Below are positions 1 through 10,462 of a stretch of 64,000 nucleotides of DNA, in pieces. The notes beneath the pieces are model-generated. The model was not told the origin of the DNA. It made no database searches and saw nothing but the letters and a program-made list of their open reading frames with translations. The DNA is from Chrysogorgia sp. JL179-B06. Its lineage: Eukaryota; Cnidaria; Anthozoa; Scleralcyonacea; Chrysogorgiidae. The stretch spans positions 1,023,501 through 1,087,500 of the forward strand of contig JAYKKM010000065.1 in the NCBI GenBank assembly GCA_035772405.1, in the 5' to 3' direction. The position numbers and the translations under genes are program-made. Position 1 is the stretch's first letter, and the number at the start of each line of letters is the position of its first letter.

Positions 1-370
1 TGTCAAGTTCGTAAATCAAGTCTTATACGTGGCGTCAAAACTAAAGGTAAACCCGTTTTCGGTTTTTTAAACCTGTTAATCAGTTACAAAGATAGTTTTG
101 CAAACATGTCCAAGTATGTTATTCAGGCTTTTATTTGATGTATAGCATGATTTTCTAGAGTTAGTAGTTCAAAAGATATCGTCGTCTGAATTGTCTAAAA
201 TATTTACTCGAAGTTTGTCAATCCAATCCAAGCGTCGTCGCTTTTTTCAAGCTGTTAGCTATCAGTTACAAAAATATTTTTGTAGGTAAGTCAGGCTGTT
301 AATCAAGCTTTCATTAGATATGTAGAATGAGTTCTTAGAGTTAGTACTTCAAAATATATTGTGGTCGGAA
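1..370. repeat. Diverged tandem duplication, about 180-bp period
   Basis: Two copies of a unit of about 180 bp lie head to tail. Shared landmarks include 'cagttacaaa' near 81 and 262 and 'gagttagta' near 157 and 336. The copies differ by scattered substitutions and small indels. No coding potential is seen. Confidence 0.6.
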
Positions 371-655
371 CATTTCACTTTTGGCATGGCATCATGGCGA
401 CTAAAAACAAAACCAAAACGTGAGCCTGTCATCAGACATCACGAAATCACTCTTTGAAGGGCTTTCGCTCGAAATTGAATAGTCCTTACACACGATATAC
501 CAATAAATTATGTGCTTTATTATAATATTGCAGAGTAACAAATGTTAATACAAATTTTGAATGGCAGATTTTATACTTTTATTTAAATTATCCATCACCA
601 TTGTTTCACTCGGTCACTTTGCAACCTCATCCACAATGGAATAATTGCAATACTT
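371..655. other. Unannotated AT-rich DNA
   Basis: I see no ORF, RNA gene or clear repeat here. Confidence 0.5.
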
Positions 656-657
656 GA

Positions 658-1960
658 TAATTAGCCTATATAGTGAGTACCAGTACTGGTGGTAAGGATG
701 TAAAAAAACAACAGATTATAGCTGTGTTTACACTGCAAGTCTATAGGACTAACCAGGACCAACCTGGCTGGATGCCACCTTGGGCCTGGCTTACATTTTA
801 CTGACTTTAATAGTCTAAATATGCACCACACTGGTTATAACAATCAGTGTTTATACGCTCATCTGATGGTATGCTGGTCTGGCCAATGGCTTAGTGTGTT
901 TGTGTAAACACCTTTGTCCTGTATTAGACCTTGACAATGCCAGTCCTAGGCTTGCAATCTATATTTACACAGCTTTTGTAGGATATACCTATTATACTGT
1001 ATATCAGGGGAACACATTAGGGATTAAACAACTGGTATCATCTCACTGACAACAAGCAGCTGAAGGGAATTTCATCTTGAATTAATGATATATTGATGAA
1101 ATAATTAGATTAAGCAATGTTCTTTGTTGCATATTATGGACTTCTGTCATTTCATCTTTTTGAAATGTGTTACCAGTACTTGAATACCATTGAAATACCG
1201 GTACATGTATGCATAATTATATAATATAATATTATATATTAATAAAAGCAACAGAAGTCTTCTAACAGAATAAAAGGTTTATCAAGCTTATCAATATATA
1301 GTCAGAGTACATCACTCATTGCACAACTCAAAAATTAGCTGATATAGAGTATACTGGTGTCTGGTAGTAAGGATGTAAAAAATTACAGACTTTAGCTGTG
1401 TTTACATATATTGCAAGTCTATAGGACCAACCTGGCCAGCCACGACCTGGGCCTGGCTTACATTTTATTGACTTTAATAGTGTAAACATACACCATACTG
1501 GCTATTACGCTCATCTGATATTATGGCATTTATGCCCTTCTGGCCAATGGCTTTGTGTGTCTGTTTAAATTCACCTTTGTCCTGGATAGTAGGCCTGGAC
1601 AGTGCCAGTCCTAGGCTTTCAATGTATATTTTTACACAGCTTTTGAAGGATAAATATTGTATAATGTATAATTGGGTAGGTTAACACTCACTGTGTCAGG
1701 GGAACATGTTAGGGGTTAAACAAGTGGTATCACCTCACTGACAAGATGCAGCTGAAAGGAATTTCATCCTGAATTAATATATATATTGGTGAAATAATTA
1801 GATTAAGCAATATCGTTCTTTGTTGTATATTATGGGCTTTTGTCATTTCATTTTTTGAAATTGTGTTACCGGTACTTGAATACCATTGAAATACTGGTAC
1901 ATGAATGTGCATAATTATATAATATTAATAAAAGTTAAGAAACAGAAGTCTTCTAAAAGA
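658..1960. repeat. Tandem duplication, about 675-bp period
   Basis: Copy 1 (about 661-1262) and copy 2 (about 1336-1960) match along their lengths. Both carry 'ggtaaggatgt'/'gtaaggatgt', 'gcaagtctatagga', 'gggcctggcttacatttta' and 'aaataattagattaagcaat'. The copies are diverged by substitutions and indels, so the duplication is not recent. The only ORF here, on the minus strand, looks spurious. Confidence 0.75.
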
Positions 1961-2021
1961 ATGAAAGGTTTATCAGGCTTATCAATTTGGTCTAGGATAA
2001 ATTTAGGTATTGAATCTTTTG

Positions 2022-2160
2022 GTATCTGCTTATACTAACAATTAGACAATAAGGAACATGCAGATTACATTATTACAGTAGGGTACATGTATCTGCTTAT
2101 ACTGATAATTAGGCAATAAGGAACATGCAGATTACATTATTACAGTAGGGACTACATGTA
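2022..2160. repeat. Short tandem duplication, about 67 bp x2
   Basis: A unit beginning 'tctgcttatact' and containing 'aaggaacatgcagattacat' occurs twice in direct succession with few differences, so it is younger than the larger duplication upstream. Confidence 0.8.
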
Positions 2161-2535
2161 TGTACAATGTTATGCAGTCTCATGAATACAATTGTACTTT
2201 GAGTAAAATTATGAGTATGCCACTGTTACTGTAAGCATGCATGTTGAAATTTATTATTAAAAAAATTAATTATTAATTTCAATAATCAATAGTTACACAA
2301 TTGGTTTCTAACCCTGCCTGCGAGACAATTTAGTGTTGGCAGACTTTCCCACTTGGGTTCTGTTCAGTACACTACCGACAAATTGCACCCAAAAAATAAG
2401 CAGTTTGAAAATCTGTTCAGTTTGGCAATATTAAAGCCTCAAACAGTAAGCGGGCGAGGGGTTGTTGCGTACACGTATTTCTAGTACTTTTGGAAGACCC
2501 ACTTATATGCCGGCATTCAGCTATTCTACACCATT

Positions 2536-2949
2536 ATGGGGAGGGAAAGGGATTACGTTTTCTGTGGTACTAGCTGTGACAATTGTACACACAGAGGAAG
2601 GTTTATCAAAACCGATGGGACTTCTGATGCCTTTAAGGTTGTTGAAGCTATCTTGGAATTAACGGGCAAGAAGGTAAACTGCAACATTCTTAAACTAATT
2701 CTTGCTGGAAGCTCTCAGAAATGCATTCAAAAGAGTGAACTGGACACATTGAGCACCTTTGGTTGTTTGCAGAAAAGGTTTGTTCCAGTTCTTTTGCTTG
2801 ACAAGTTTTTGCATTCTCTGATTAATGTCAATGTACTATCAGAAAAGCTTGAATTGAAAAACAATGGTTGCTCAGTTCACATCATCCCAAGTTCAAAAGC
2901 ACATCAAGTAGCTCTTGACCTTACTGTTGAAAAGTATACCAAAATTTAA
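2536..2949 (+). pseudogene. RecQ-family helicase C-terminal fragment (zinc-binding plus RQC-like)
   Basis: This 137-residue ORF resembles the segment of RecQ DNA helicases just after the helicase core. The motif CGTSCDNC near residues 10-17 fits the end of the RecQ zinc-binding subdomain. The following 100 or so residues look like the winged-helix RQC domain, including a 'FGCLQKRF' stretch and a helix 'LLLDKFLHSLINVNVL'. RecQ enzymes unwind DNA 3'-5' in repair and recombination. The ATPase core that should precede this part is not in the window, and no partner exon is visible nearby, so this is either one exon of a gene whose other exons are unrecognisable or a fragment carried by duplication. 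The ATG at 2536 is only the first methionine in frame. The assignment rests on motif recognition alone. Confidence 0.5.
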
Positions 2950-3179
2950 ACTTTGTGACTTTGTCCATTGCCAAACAGACATGCATTATCTGCCAATTTC
3001 TAATTATTTTGTAAATTATTTTCATTTAACAAAAAGAACCTACCAGTAAAGTACTAATAAGCAGGTGTAGAGTTTAGCATGCATAGTATAGCAGCAAACT
3101 TGCTCATGGCAAAAAAGTTTTTAGGAGCAAATCCCACCATATAATACATGTAGGTGCAATTAATTCCTTGCATTCAAAT

Positions 3180-3525
3180 TCCCACGTTTCAATAGAGAAC
3201 ATTCTCAGTCAGAATGTCAAGATTATGGAAAAGCCTGCCAAACGAACTGAAGTCCATTAAGAGTATAAACATTTTAGGACATCTTTGAGAACTTTTTATA
3301 TTGACATTTTAAAGGATATGGACTGTTTTAAAGTATTTTAAATTTTTGCTGGACCAATAGTTTATCTTGAATTCCTACTATATATATATATATGCATCCT
3401 TATACGCAGCCAAAATTTGTTCTGCTAACATATTTTGTGTATTTATAGTTAGGAGGGCCGCTGGTTCATCAGTTTCACTGTCATGCGTTTACCCTCATTA
3501 ATAAAGTTATTATTATTAATTAAAC
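3180..3525 (+). mobile_element. 3' end of a CR1/L2-like non-LTR retrotransposon
   Basis: A broken frame around 3180-3330 reads like the last residues of a non-LTR reverse-transcriptase ORF: an LWKSLP-type motif, then a short Lys/Phe-rich tail. A 3' UTR follows and ends in 'aataaagttattattatta', the kind of 3'-terminal microsatellite tail that CR1/L2 elements carry. It is heavily 5'-truncated. The family name is an inference. Confidence 0.5.
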
Positions 3526-4200
3526 TACAATTAAAAATATATATATTTACATAAATGGAGCTATGCTGTATCATCATATTGACAGCCTGTAAATGATTAT
3601 TGTATAATTTAATTTATTTAGTCCCCCTTGATCCAAGAGGATGTCTGTACATCTGCAAAGAGTGTGTGATCGAATCACTACAATCATTGACAAAATTGTT
3701 GGAACAAACGTATCACGAAAAGTTTACGGCCCCCCTTCCCCCTAAACAATGTTGCAAAACCCCAAAATGTTAACGGTTTCCTCTCAGTTATTTCCCAATA
3801 GCTTTCCATCATTGTAAAACCAACATTGAATAGGGGGAGGGGGGCTCGCATGAAAATAATTAAATTTCCGAAAAATAATTATGACATACTTTTCTAATTT
3901 TTTCTAATTTTTCAACTAATTTTGTCAATGATTGTCTGGAAATCTGGGATTGATTTCATGGTACGTTTCACGCGTTAAATCTCAGATCATGTAATGGTTT
4001 AATGATATAACAGTTGAAAAATAGAGATGGTGTTTTCATTGATCAGTGATATTTTAAAATTTAATTAACTACTTAAATGACGTCATAATCATTCATGTTC
4101 TACAAAAAAGCATATTCGTTTCAAAATGGTGTTCAAGGCGCTCTTGTGCTTTTCCTATTCCACGAAAAAAATACACATTAGCACAGATTGTATCGAAGAC
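3526..4200. other. Intergenic DNA, nothing recognised
   Basis: AT-rich sequence with short C- and G-rich patches (about 3731-3750 and 3831-3845). No supported gene, RNA or repeat boundary is seen. Confidence 0.4.
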
Positions 4201-4204
4201 GAAA

Positions 4205-5111
4205 ATGTCTAAGTCTAGTGTTTGGAGGGTTATCCATGCCAAACAAGTTAAAAAGGAAGAAAGAAAGAAGGAAAAAGCAAAACGTGATTACGCATTACAA
4301 GCCTACAAAAGAAACTGTTGGCCGATGATCACAATTTCCAACAAGTTCTCAAGATTGCGCTTAATTCAGAAGCAGCTGAAAAAGATGTGGCAGAGCTCAA
4401 TTCTAGTCCTCCTACTGATAAACACGTACGGACGTACCTGTACACAAAATTCGCCCGCCATTTTCCAATCAGGAAAGTTCTCCACCACGAATAAACAGCG
4501 ACAAGAAAACGTGTTTAAGCTGTGGTGAAGGAGGTCATCGCAGAAGTGAATGTAAGTACCGAAATGTTACCTGTCGTTCTTGTGGCAAGCATGGTCACAT
4601 TTCTCGTGCTTGCAAATCGACCAAGTCAGTCAACCAAGTAGAAGAGGAGTAGAAGAGGACAACCATGCCCAGAACAATGACTTTGTCGACTGCTTTTCAG
4701 CGTCAATGTACAAGGTTGGCTCAAACAAGCAGGGTATTATTATACCAATCGACATTCAAGGCACCACCCTCCTCATGGAAGCAGACACAGGAGCCAGCAT
4801 CTCGGTCATCTCGCAAGAAACATACCAGAGGTATTTCTCTGCTATTCCCCTGGTGCCACCATGCCACTCTCCACACTTACACTGGAGGAAAAATCGATAC
4901 TTGTTGACAGTTTTCGGCCAAGGTGCATTACCAGACCCAGGATGCAATGCTTCCCCACACTGTAGTAAGCGGCTGTGGGCCTTCGTTACTTGGTAGGGAC
5001 TGGCTTCACAAAATCAAGCTCAACTGGCATGAGATTTTGAAGGTTGAGGAATCAACGTTTACAGATCTGCATTACAAACATTTTTATGCGAAAAAATGCA
5101 ATTTTTCATGA
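4205..5111 (+). pseudogene. Decayed LTR-retrotransposon gag-protease (Ty3/gypsy-like)
   Basis: Three overlapping frames preserve pieces of a retroelement. Around 4325-4430 a shifted frame gives the end of a gag domain (EAAEKDVAEL-type helix). Near 4505-4620 two CCHC zinc knuckles are readable (C-x2-C-x4-H-x4-C), which bind nucleic acid in gag. Around 4740-4830 comes an aspartic-protease active-site motif (ADTGASISVIS; the catalytic triad is normally D-T/S-G). The end of the protease (LLGRDWLHKIKLNW) is in another frame at 4990-5030. A stop follows the knuckles and at least two frameshifts are present, so the element cannot be functional. No LTRs, reverse transcriptase or integrase follow. Confidence 0.75.
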
Positions 5112-5124
5112 TTTAGACTATCAA

Positions 5125-5430
5125 GCCACCCATAGTCAATCGAGATATGGTCTGGAAACTCAGCTAAAGTCTTTGTTCTATCTTTTTGTTCGTCTTTATG
5201 CAATTTTGTGCATGGTCACTGAACCTATTGTGTTTTAGTATAATGAAGCAATCATCCAATAGAATCGTTTGGGTTTAATCGCTCAACCATATTGTTTAAA
5301 TATTAATAAACCTAAAACAAAGGATGTGCACGGTGTAAGGTACGGTTCAACATCAAAACGTAGCTCATAGTCGCTTTGAAGTTTGCCGAGTTTCCAGACC
5401 ATATCTCGATTGACTATGAGCCACCTTAAA
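5125..5430. mobile_element. Fold-back element with near-perfect inverted repeats of about 32 bp
   Basis: The sequence 'catagtcaatcgagatat' and its extension to about 5162 recurs as its exact reverse complement at about 5392-5425. The match extends imperfectly outwards and inwards. The arms enclose about 225 bp of non-coding DNA, so the whole can fold as a hairpin. The left arm lies a few bases after the retroelement protease remnant ends. I see no certain target duplication. Confidence 0.65.
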
Positions 5431-5739
5431 GTGTTTTCCTCGAATTCGGAAATTTGAAGGTCACAAGATGCTATTTTTGTGATATAAAAAATATTTGACC
5501 AATACGTATGAAATTTCCACTGTGAGTTCATACAGGTATTAGCTGTGCAATGACGAATTGATTTGTTTTTAGACTACTCCAAAAAATATCTAGGGCCTTT
5601 GGAAGAGATGTAATTGGACATTTTTCTCAGTTATTTCTATTGGTGCGTCCTACAGTTTCGTGCCTTTAAAAATGTTGTGTTTGCGGAAAAGTGTGACTGC
5701 TAAGCAATAGACCCTTCAAAGGTTTTTGCCGCCATCTTG

Positions 5740-6660
5740 CAGGTCTCGATTGGTATTCGATTGGTATTTGTGGTGTATGGCTACCAACCAACCGGAGGAA
5801 AAGCTAGATTACGACGATTTTCTCAATTGGACAGTCTCTCCGCTGAAAGATTTTCTGGCTTTAAGGGGGTCTCAAACAAAGTGGACCAAAGGCTGAACTT
5901 AGTGCCAGAGCATTTGGAACATATGAACTAAACGTTCCAAAGAAATTTTCCCATGAACAAATCTACAAGAAGATCTGCGAGAAGTACTCGCGAAGGTTGA
6001 CATCAAACAGTATTACAACCGACCCAGAATAAGTGTGGGCTGACAATGTACAAGAATGGCCCAAAATCGATGATGGGAAATTGTTCAGCTACATTTTCAG
6101 AGTAAAAGCTGTGGATGTTGATTTCATTGGGAAGTACAAGGGTCAAAAAGCTTATTCTTACTGGATGAGTGGCTTTGTTGACACTGTTTTTGTCGTCAAA
6201 TGCCCCTCAGACAGTAAGTTTACTTTCCTAAAAGGCAATGTTTCCCCTTCACAAAGAATACGTGATGATGCACATAAGGTTTGGATTTGTGCTGAAGGAG
6301 AAAAAACTGAGTGTATGGTAGTAACTTCATGTGTACATGCACAAGCATGTAACCATGTTATTGCCAAACTGTACAAGGTGTACTATGCCTGCAACAAGGA
6401 TTACATCTCACCTGCCTGCACAAGTATTCTTTAAGGCTGGAATAAAGTCACCAAAAAATAAGTCACACCTAGCAAACTCAAGGATCTAACCTTCTGGAAA
6501 GATAGCAAGAAAGCAAGTAATAGGGATCCAGCAATGAACCAAGAATTGAGGAAAGAATTCGACATATGTCCAATGAAAGAGTTTCTTCCTTCCTGAACAG
6601 TATCAAAGAGAATGTACGCTTAAGCAAATCTACACGATCAGCGATGAAAGAATTGTAGGA
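5740..6660 (+). pseudogene. SAP/SWIM-domain protein relic (YqaJ-associated family)
   Basis: About 5780-5930 reads, with a frame change, like a SAP helix-turn-helix (LKDFLALRG), a DNA-binding module. The uninterrupted ORF at 6033-6434 (133 residues) looks like the central part of a family found in many copies in cnidarian genomes. It contains KAYSYWMSGFVDTVFV, a VWICAEGE stretch and a Cys/His cluster ending in CNHVIAKLYKV, which fits a SWIM zinc finger (second half C-x-H). In that family a YqaJ-type nuclease domain usually follows. Only a few broken frames downstream to about 6660 could represent it. Stops and frame changes at the N-terminus point to a pseudogene. The family call is from memory of its general pattern. 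Confidence 0.5.
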
Positions 6661-6834
6661 AGCTTGTAAGCCGGTCTGATCCGAGACAAAAAATCACTTG
6701 TAGCGATGGCGCCGTTGGAAAAAAAATTGAGGCACAAAGGACTAAAATTATCCGATTAACATGTACGCTCGTAAATGAGTTCTCACACGTGTATTCAAAC
6801 CTTTAAACATGACAACGAAGTGCTACTAACAGAA

Positions 6835-7053
6835 CTAACCTGCGCGGGTTGGGACTTCCGCGACCACGTTATCAATATTCTCTGCCACGGGCTGGAGGGC
6901 ATCGCCTGGAGGATGTAAAGGGGGAGCTGGTCTTTCTGCCATTATTGCCGAGAAGTGCACTTCCAGAAACGGTCTGTAGGCCAACAGTGGGGTGTGTTCG
7001 TATTCTACCGAATTAACCGAAGTCACCGGTACATGTCTTCCCTGTTCTAACAA
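6835..7053 (-). CDS. Possible first coding exon, unknown protein
   Basis: A 72-residue minus-strand ORF has a Pro-rich, acidic C-terminal half. A more conservative start lies at the internal methionine of MAERPAPPLHPPG. The frame runs into 'cgcgcag|gttagt' on the minus strand, a good 5' splice-donor match, so this could be the first exon of a gene extending leftwards. No continuing exon is recognised between 5740 and 6835, and no domain is seen. Chance ORF is the main alternative. Confidence 0.2.
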   Translation of the reverse strand: MLEQGRHVPVTSVNSVEYEHTPLLAYRPFLEVHFSAIMAERPAPPLHPPGDALQPVAENIDNVVAEVPTRAG

Positions 7054-7059
7054 CTAGGC

Positions 7060-7930
7060 TAATTTATTCACAAACTCCTCGTTTTATAGCTTCCCTATGC
7101 ATGTATGATTAATATTATTCGCCTCTGGTGTTCAGCGACTTCTTTCCAGGGCTTCTAATGACTTTCCGCACGTGTTTCCTAATTCCTTAGTCCCCAATGA
7201 GAATATTTAGTATAAAGACACCAAAGGCTGTTGAAGGAAGAAAGTGCATCTATCATACAATGAGTGTCCTTTAAAAAATCAAATTCGTTCAAATGTCTAC
7301 GGGTCCATTCAAATTATATTTACTAACACGTATTAAGGATTCTACTCCAATTGTTGGTGTGGATAGATTATATACAGTAAGTTGATAATTCTACCCACAT
7401 TGGACTACTGTGATGTGTAGCTGGCAGGAATATGGATAGCTAGGTATTGATGGTCATAATCAGTGGTCTCTATGCATGTCAGGGAAACTGATCTTTCCTA
7501 AGTTGGGACTTGAAACTGATTGGTTAATAGAAATCCTAAGTTTTTTACCTCTTGTATTAGAAGCAAGTTACATTGTGTAATGCTAGTCAGGAAATTCATG
7601 GCATTTTAACATATCTACTGGTAAAGAGCTATTTTCCATGTTTCAATTAATCTGTTCATACATGTTATAGCACCATTATATATTGCCTTAATTGACAATA
7701 TGTCAAGGAAAAACAACTTTTGAGTTAAAATTAGTTTTTGTAACATTGTACTGTACATTTATATAATAGACAGTGTTTTATTGATGGTTCCACCACTAAT
7801 GAAACTGATAACCACACATGCGTTGATTATCGTGTTTTAAAATGTTTGTAAAATCGCATTACACTCTTGTGCTCTATTTTTGTTGATTATAATTATAATA
7901 AACAGAAAAATACATAGATGCTTGGAAATA
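7060..7930. other. AT-rich DNA, nothing recognised
   Basis: No supported ORF, RNA gene or repeat. Confidence 0.5.
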
Positions 7931-7943
7931 TGAACTTTATTTG

Positions 7944-8004
7944 TCGTATTGACCAAGATATCTCACTCGTTTGCTGCGCTCACTCGTTCGATATCCTGGT
8001 CAAC
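7944..8004. repeat. Hairpin palindrome with a ctcactcg-rich loop
   Basis: 'attgaccaagatatc' at about 7947 is answered by 'gatatcctggtcaa' at about 7990. The loop contains 'ctcactcg' and 'ctcactcgtt' around 'tgctgcg'. It resembles the core of a fold-back MITE. Confidence 0.6.
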
Positions 8005-8059
8005 ACTCAAAATAAATTTCATATTTCCGCACATCCACGTATTATTCTCTATTTATTTT

Positions 8060-9250
8060 ATTTTAGTGTACATCAGTGTTGTAACAAAAACTGAAGAAAA
8101 CAAGACTTGTGTATACGACAAGAAATATTCTTGTTTTTTTTGCGAAAAAGAAATCGTCAAGATGACTCGTCATTTGAAGGATGTTCATCAAAACGAACCT
8201 GATGTTGCCAAAGCCTTACATACTAAAGACAAAAAAGAAAGGCAACTTCAGTTCGATAAACTCCGGTACCTTGGGGATTTCCACCACAATACTAAAGTGC
8301 TACAAGCAGGGGTTGGTGGAATTAAAAGTCCTCTGTAGACCAAATTGTCTTAAGCGTGCCAATCCCTGTGATTACCTGCCATGCACGTTTTGCCTGGCTT
8401 TCTTGAGAAAACGAGAGTTGTCGAACCACGCCAAAAATTGCCCGTGTGCATCAGAAGAGGTTTCTAGCAAGTCCCTCAGATATAGAGCATGACTGCTTCT
8501 TGCAGCAAATAAATTTAGTGACGAGAACAACAAAGTGCTCTCTATGATGGCAGAGGATGAAATCACTGCAATTGTGAAAACAGATGACACCATTCTTATG
8601 TATGGCGCAACTACAATCGAAAGGCTTAAAGAAGGAGATGTGCGGCATTTGTCCCAAAAGATGCGAGGCCGGCCGGATTTTGTTTCACGCACATGAAAAT
8701 GTGAACAAGCCAACGCTGACAATGCAAGACCTTGTCATGACATGTTCGATGATGTCATCGCAGCAGTGAAGAAAGCTTGTGGATACTTAGCTTCCACTTT
8801 CCAGTGGGTTTAAAGCTCCTTCAACAGCATTGAAAATGGGTCACACCATTTAGGCGATTGCTTCTGTCATGAGAGGCAATGCACTGAGAAGCCGCGATCC
8901 CAACAGGAACGAAATCAGGAACGATATCGCTGATTATCTGCAGCTCCACGATTCTGAATGGGCCAGTAAAATTTCCAGTACTGCATCAAACAACCTATCA
9001 TTCAGGAAGCATAATAATCCAGAGTGGCTTCCAGTTACCAACGACTTGAAAAAACTTTGGCAATTCCAATGCTTCACAAAACTGCAAGCGCTTCCTAACC
9101 CAGAAAACTGGAGGGAGCTGGCTGTTATTTGTTTGTCTAGGATGATAATTTTCAACAAACGAAGAGGTAAGACATTTAAAACACTACAACTCTACAATTT
9201 TAATAATATAATCATTTACTACAATATAAATGGTTTTAACCAAGGGTGAT
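8060..9250 (+). pseudogene. Relic of a zinc-finger/tyrosine-recombinase-like mobile-element protein (N-terminal part)
   Basis: Frames at 7949-8338, 8181-8492 and 8869-9249 together carry a zinc-finger region and a helical region. The first has C-x2-C...H-x4-H (CFFCEKEIVKMTRHLKDVH). After a frame change comes another CTFCLAF...H...C module. The last has a LAVICLSRMIIFNKRRG helix. The same layout occurs in a multicopy protein family whose C-terminal half looks like a tyrosine recombinase. Such a C-terminal half is present separately at 57973-58485 on the minus strand. In-frame stops and frameshifts make this copy dead. Whether the family mobilises DNA is inference. Confidence 0.45.
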
Positions 9251-9415
9251 AACTAATCTTTTATTAGGAAGCCATATTCATTATAACAAATGGTTTTCAA
9301 AGGGGTCCTTGAACTAAAGTTCGTCACATTACAAGAGAATTGCATGAAATCGATAACAAAACACTCGACAGCTATCTACGTTTGTTTTAAGCAGAAGTAA
9401 AAATCTTAAATCCTG

Positions 9416-9960
9416 GGTCGTATGTACAAGACAAAGGAAGAAAATGATGGCTATAATGCCTTGAAACTGTACATCAGCAAGTTAAATCCTGAATGCGAAG
9501 CATTATTTCAGTACCCAAAGCGTCAATGGAAGCCAACCGATACTTGATACGAAAATCGACCACTTGGTGGCGTCAACAAACTTGGCGATATGATGAAGGA
9601 CATCAGCAATGCTGCTGGTTTATCCACATCTACACAAACCACTGTAAGAGCTACTTCAATCACCATATAGTCAAATGCTGGCTTGACCAACCGACATATG
9701 TCCATTTCAGGCCATCGAAGATTCGAAATGAGCAGTCACTAAAACCGTCGTCCATCCACAGCTTAAGCGCTGTAGTGGTGTTCTTTTACAAGCTCTTGGT
9801 GATGAAACCAATCCAGAATGATAGTAATTCAAAAGCTATGACACCTTCGGCTGCAACAACAACAACAACAAGCTTTCACTTCGCAGTCTTCCAAGCTTCA
9901 GATCGAAAAATTTCCAAACTTTGGCCCTTTAGGTTGTTCCATCGGAAACGTAAATGTTAA
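9416..9960 (+). pseudogene. Crypton-like tyrosine recombinase relic (DUF3504/QRICH1-ZMYM type)
   Basis: Read across frameshifts, 9420-9760 gives a YENRPLGVNKLGDMMK segment, an 'AGLS...VRAT' segment with the conserved Arg, and 'GLTNRHMSISGHR' with the His-x2-Arg/Gly-His region expected of the C-terminal catalytic half of Crypton-type tyrosine recombinases (DUF3504, also found domesticated in KCTD1, QRICH1 and ZMYM proteins). These enzymes cut and rejoin DNA through a tyrosine. A Gln-coding caa/aca repeat follows near 9856-9875. Stops interrupt every frame, so it is not functional. Confidence 0.6.
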
Positions 9961-10244
9961 CTTTAATCAAAAACAATGAATTTAATACTGTATTCGTGTT
10001 AATAGACTGTTACTGAAAACGTTGTAAATCCTAATCTTTTTTCTTGCCACGGGATATTTGTCAGTTAGTTCGAAACTTAATCAGTTGATCATGAGCAATG
10101 TGAAAGGTAAAGGGGTCACGCTAATCATCCTACGAACTACGCAACGGATGCAGCTCAACGCGGCCGAGTCGAAGGTTTTAGTAAAGGCGCCACAGGCTGC
10201 CACCATACGACCCATGATGACCTCGGAGCACAGCTAAATTTAGG

Positions 10245-10462
10245 GAGGGAGGGAAACCAGAGTACTAAGGAGAAAAACCAGAGTACGAAGGAGAAAAACC
10301 TCGAAGCATGGGATAGAATCAACTCTACTCACATAAATCTCACGAAGCTCAGGAATCGAACGAGGTAGTCACCCATCCAAGTACTAACCTCGTCCGATTG
10401 GGCTTAACTGCAGAACTCAGCGATGAGAAGCAGCGCGCTAACAGCACGCGCCACCCGTGCTT
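10245..10462 (-). mobile_element. 5S-rRNA-derived SINE (SINE3-like)
   Basis: On the minus strand the head at about 10455-10365 closely resembles the internal promoter half of 5S rRNA: an 'agttaagc' A-box-like segment and then 'ggttagtacttggatgggtg', the conserved 3' region of 5S. A tail of about 100 bp with the repeated phrase 'gagaaaaaccagagtac' (plus strand 10262-10300) follows. Loss of the normal 5S 5' half and 3' stem, and the attached non-5S tail, argue for a SINE and not a 5S gene. RNA polymerase III would drive such an element through the 5S-type internal promoter. Confidence 0.7.

Noticed and set aside
10368..10455. A functional 5S rRNA gene
   Set aside because: Only the 3' promoter half matches, the 5' half is different, and a SINE tail is attached.
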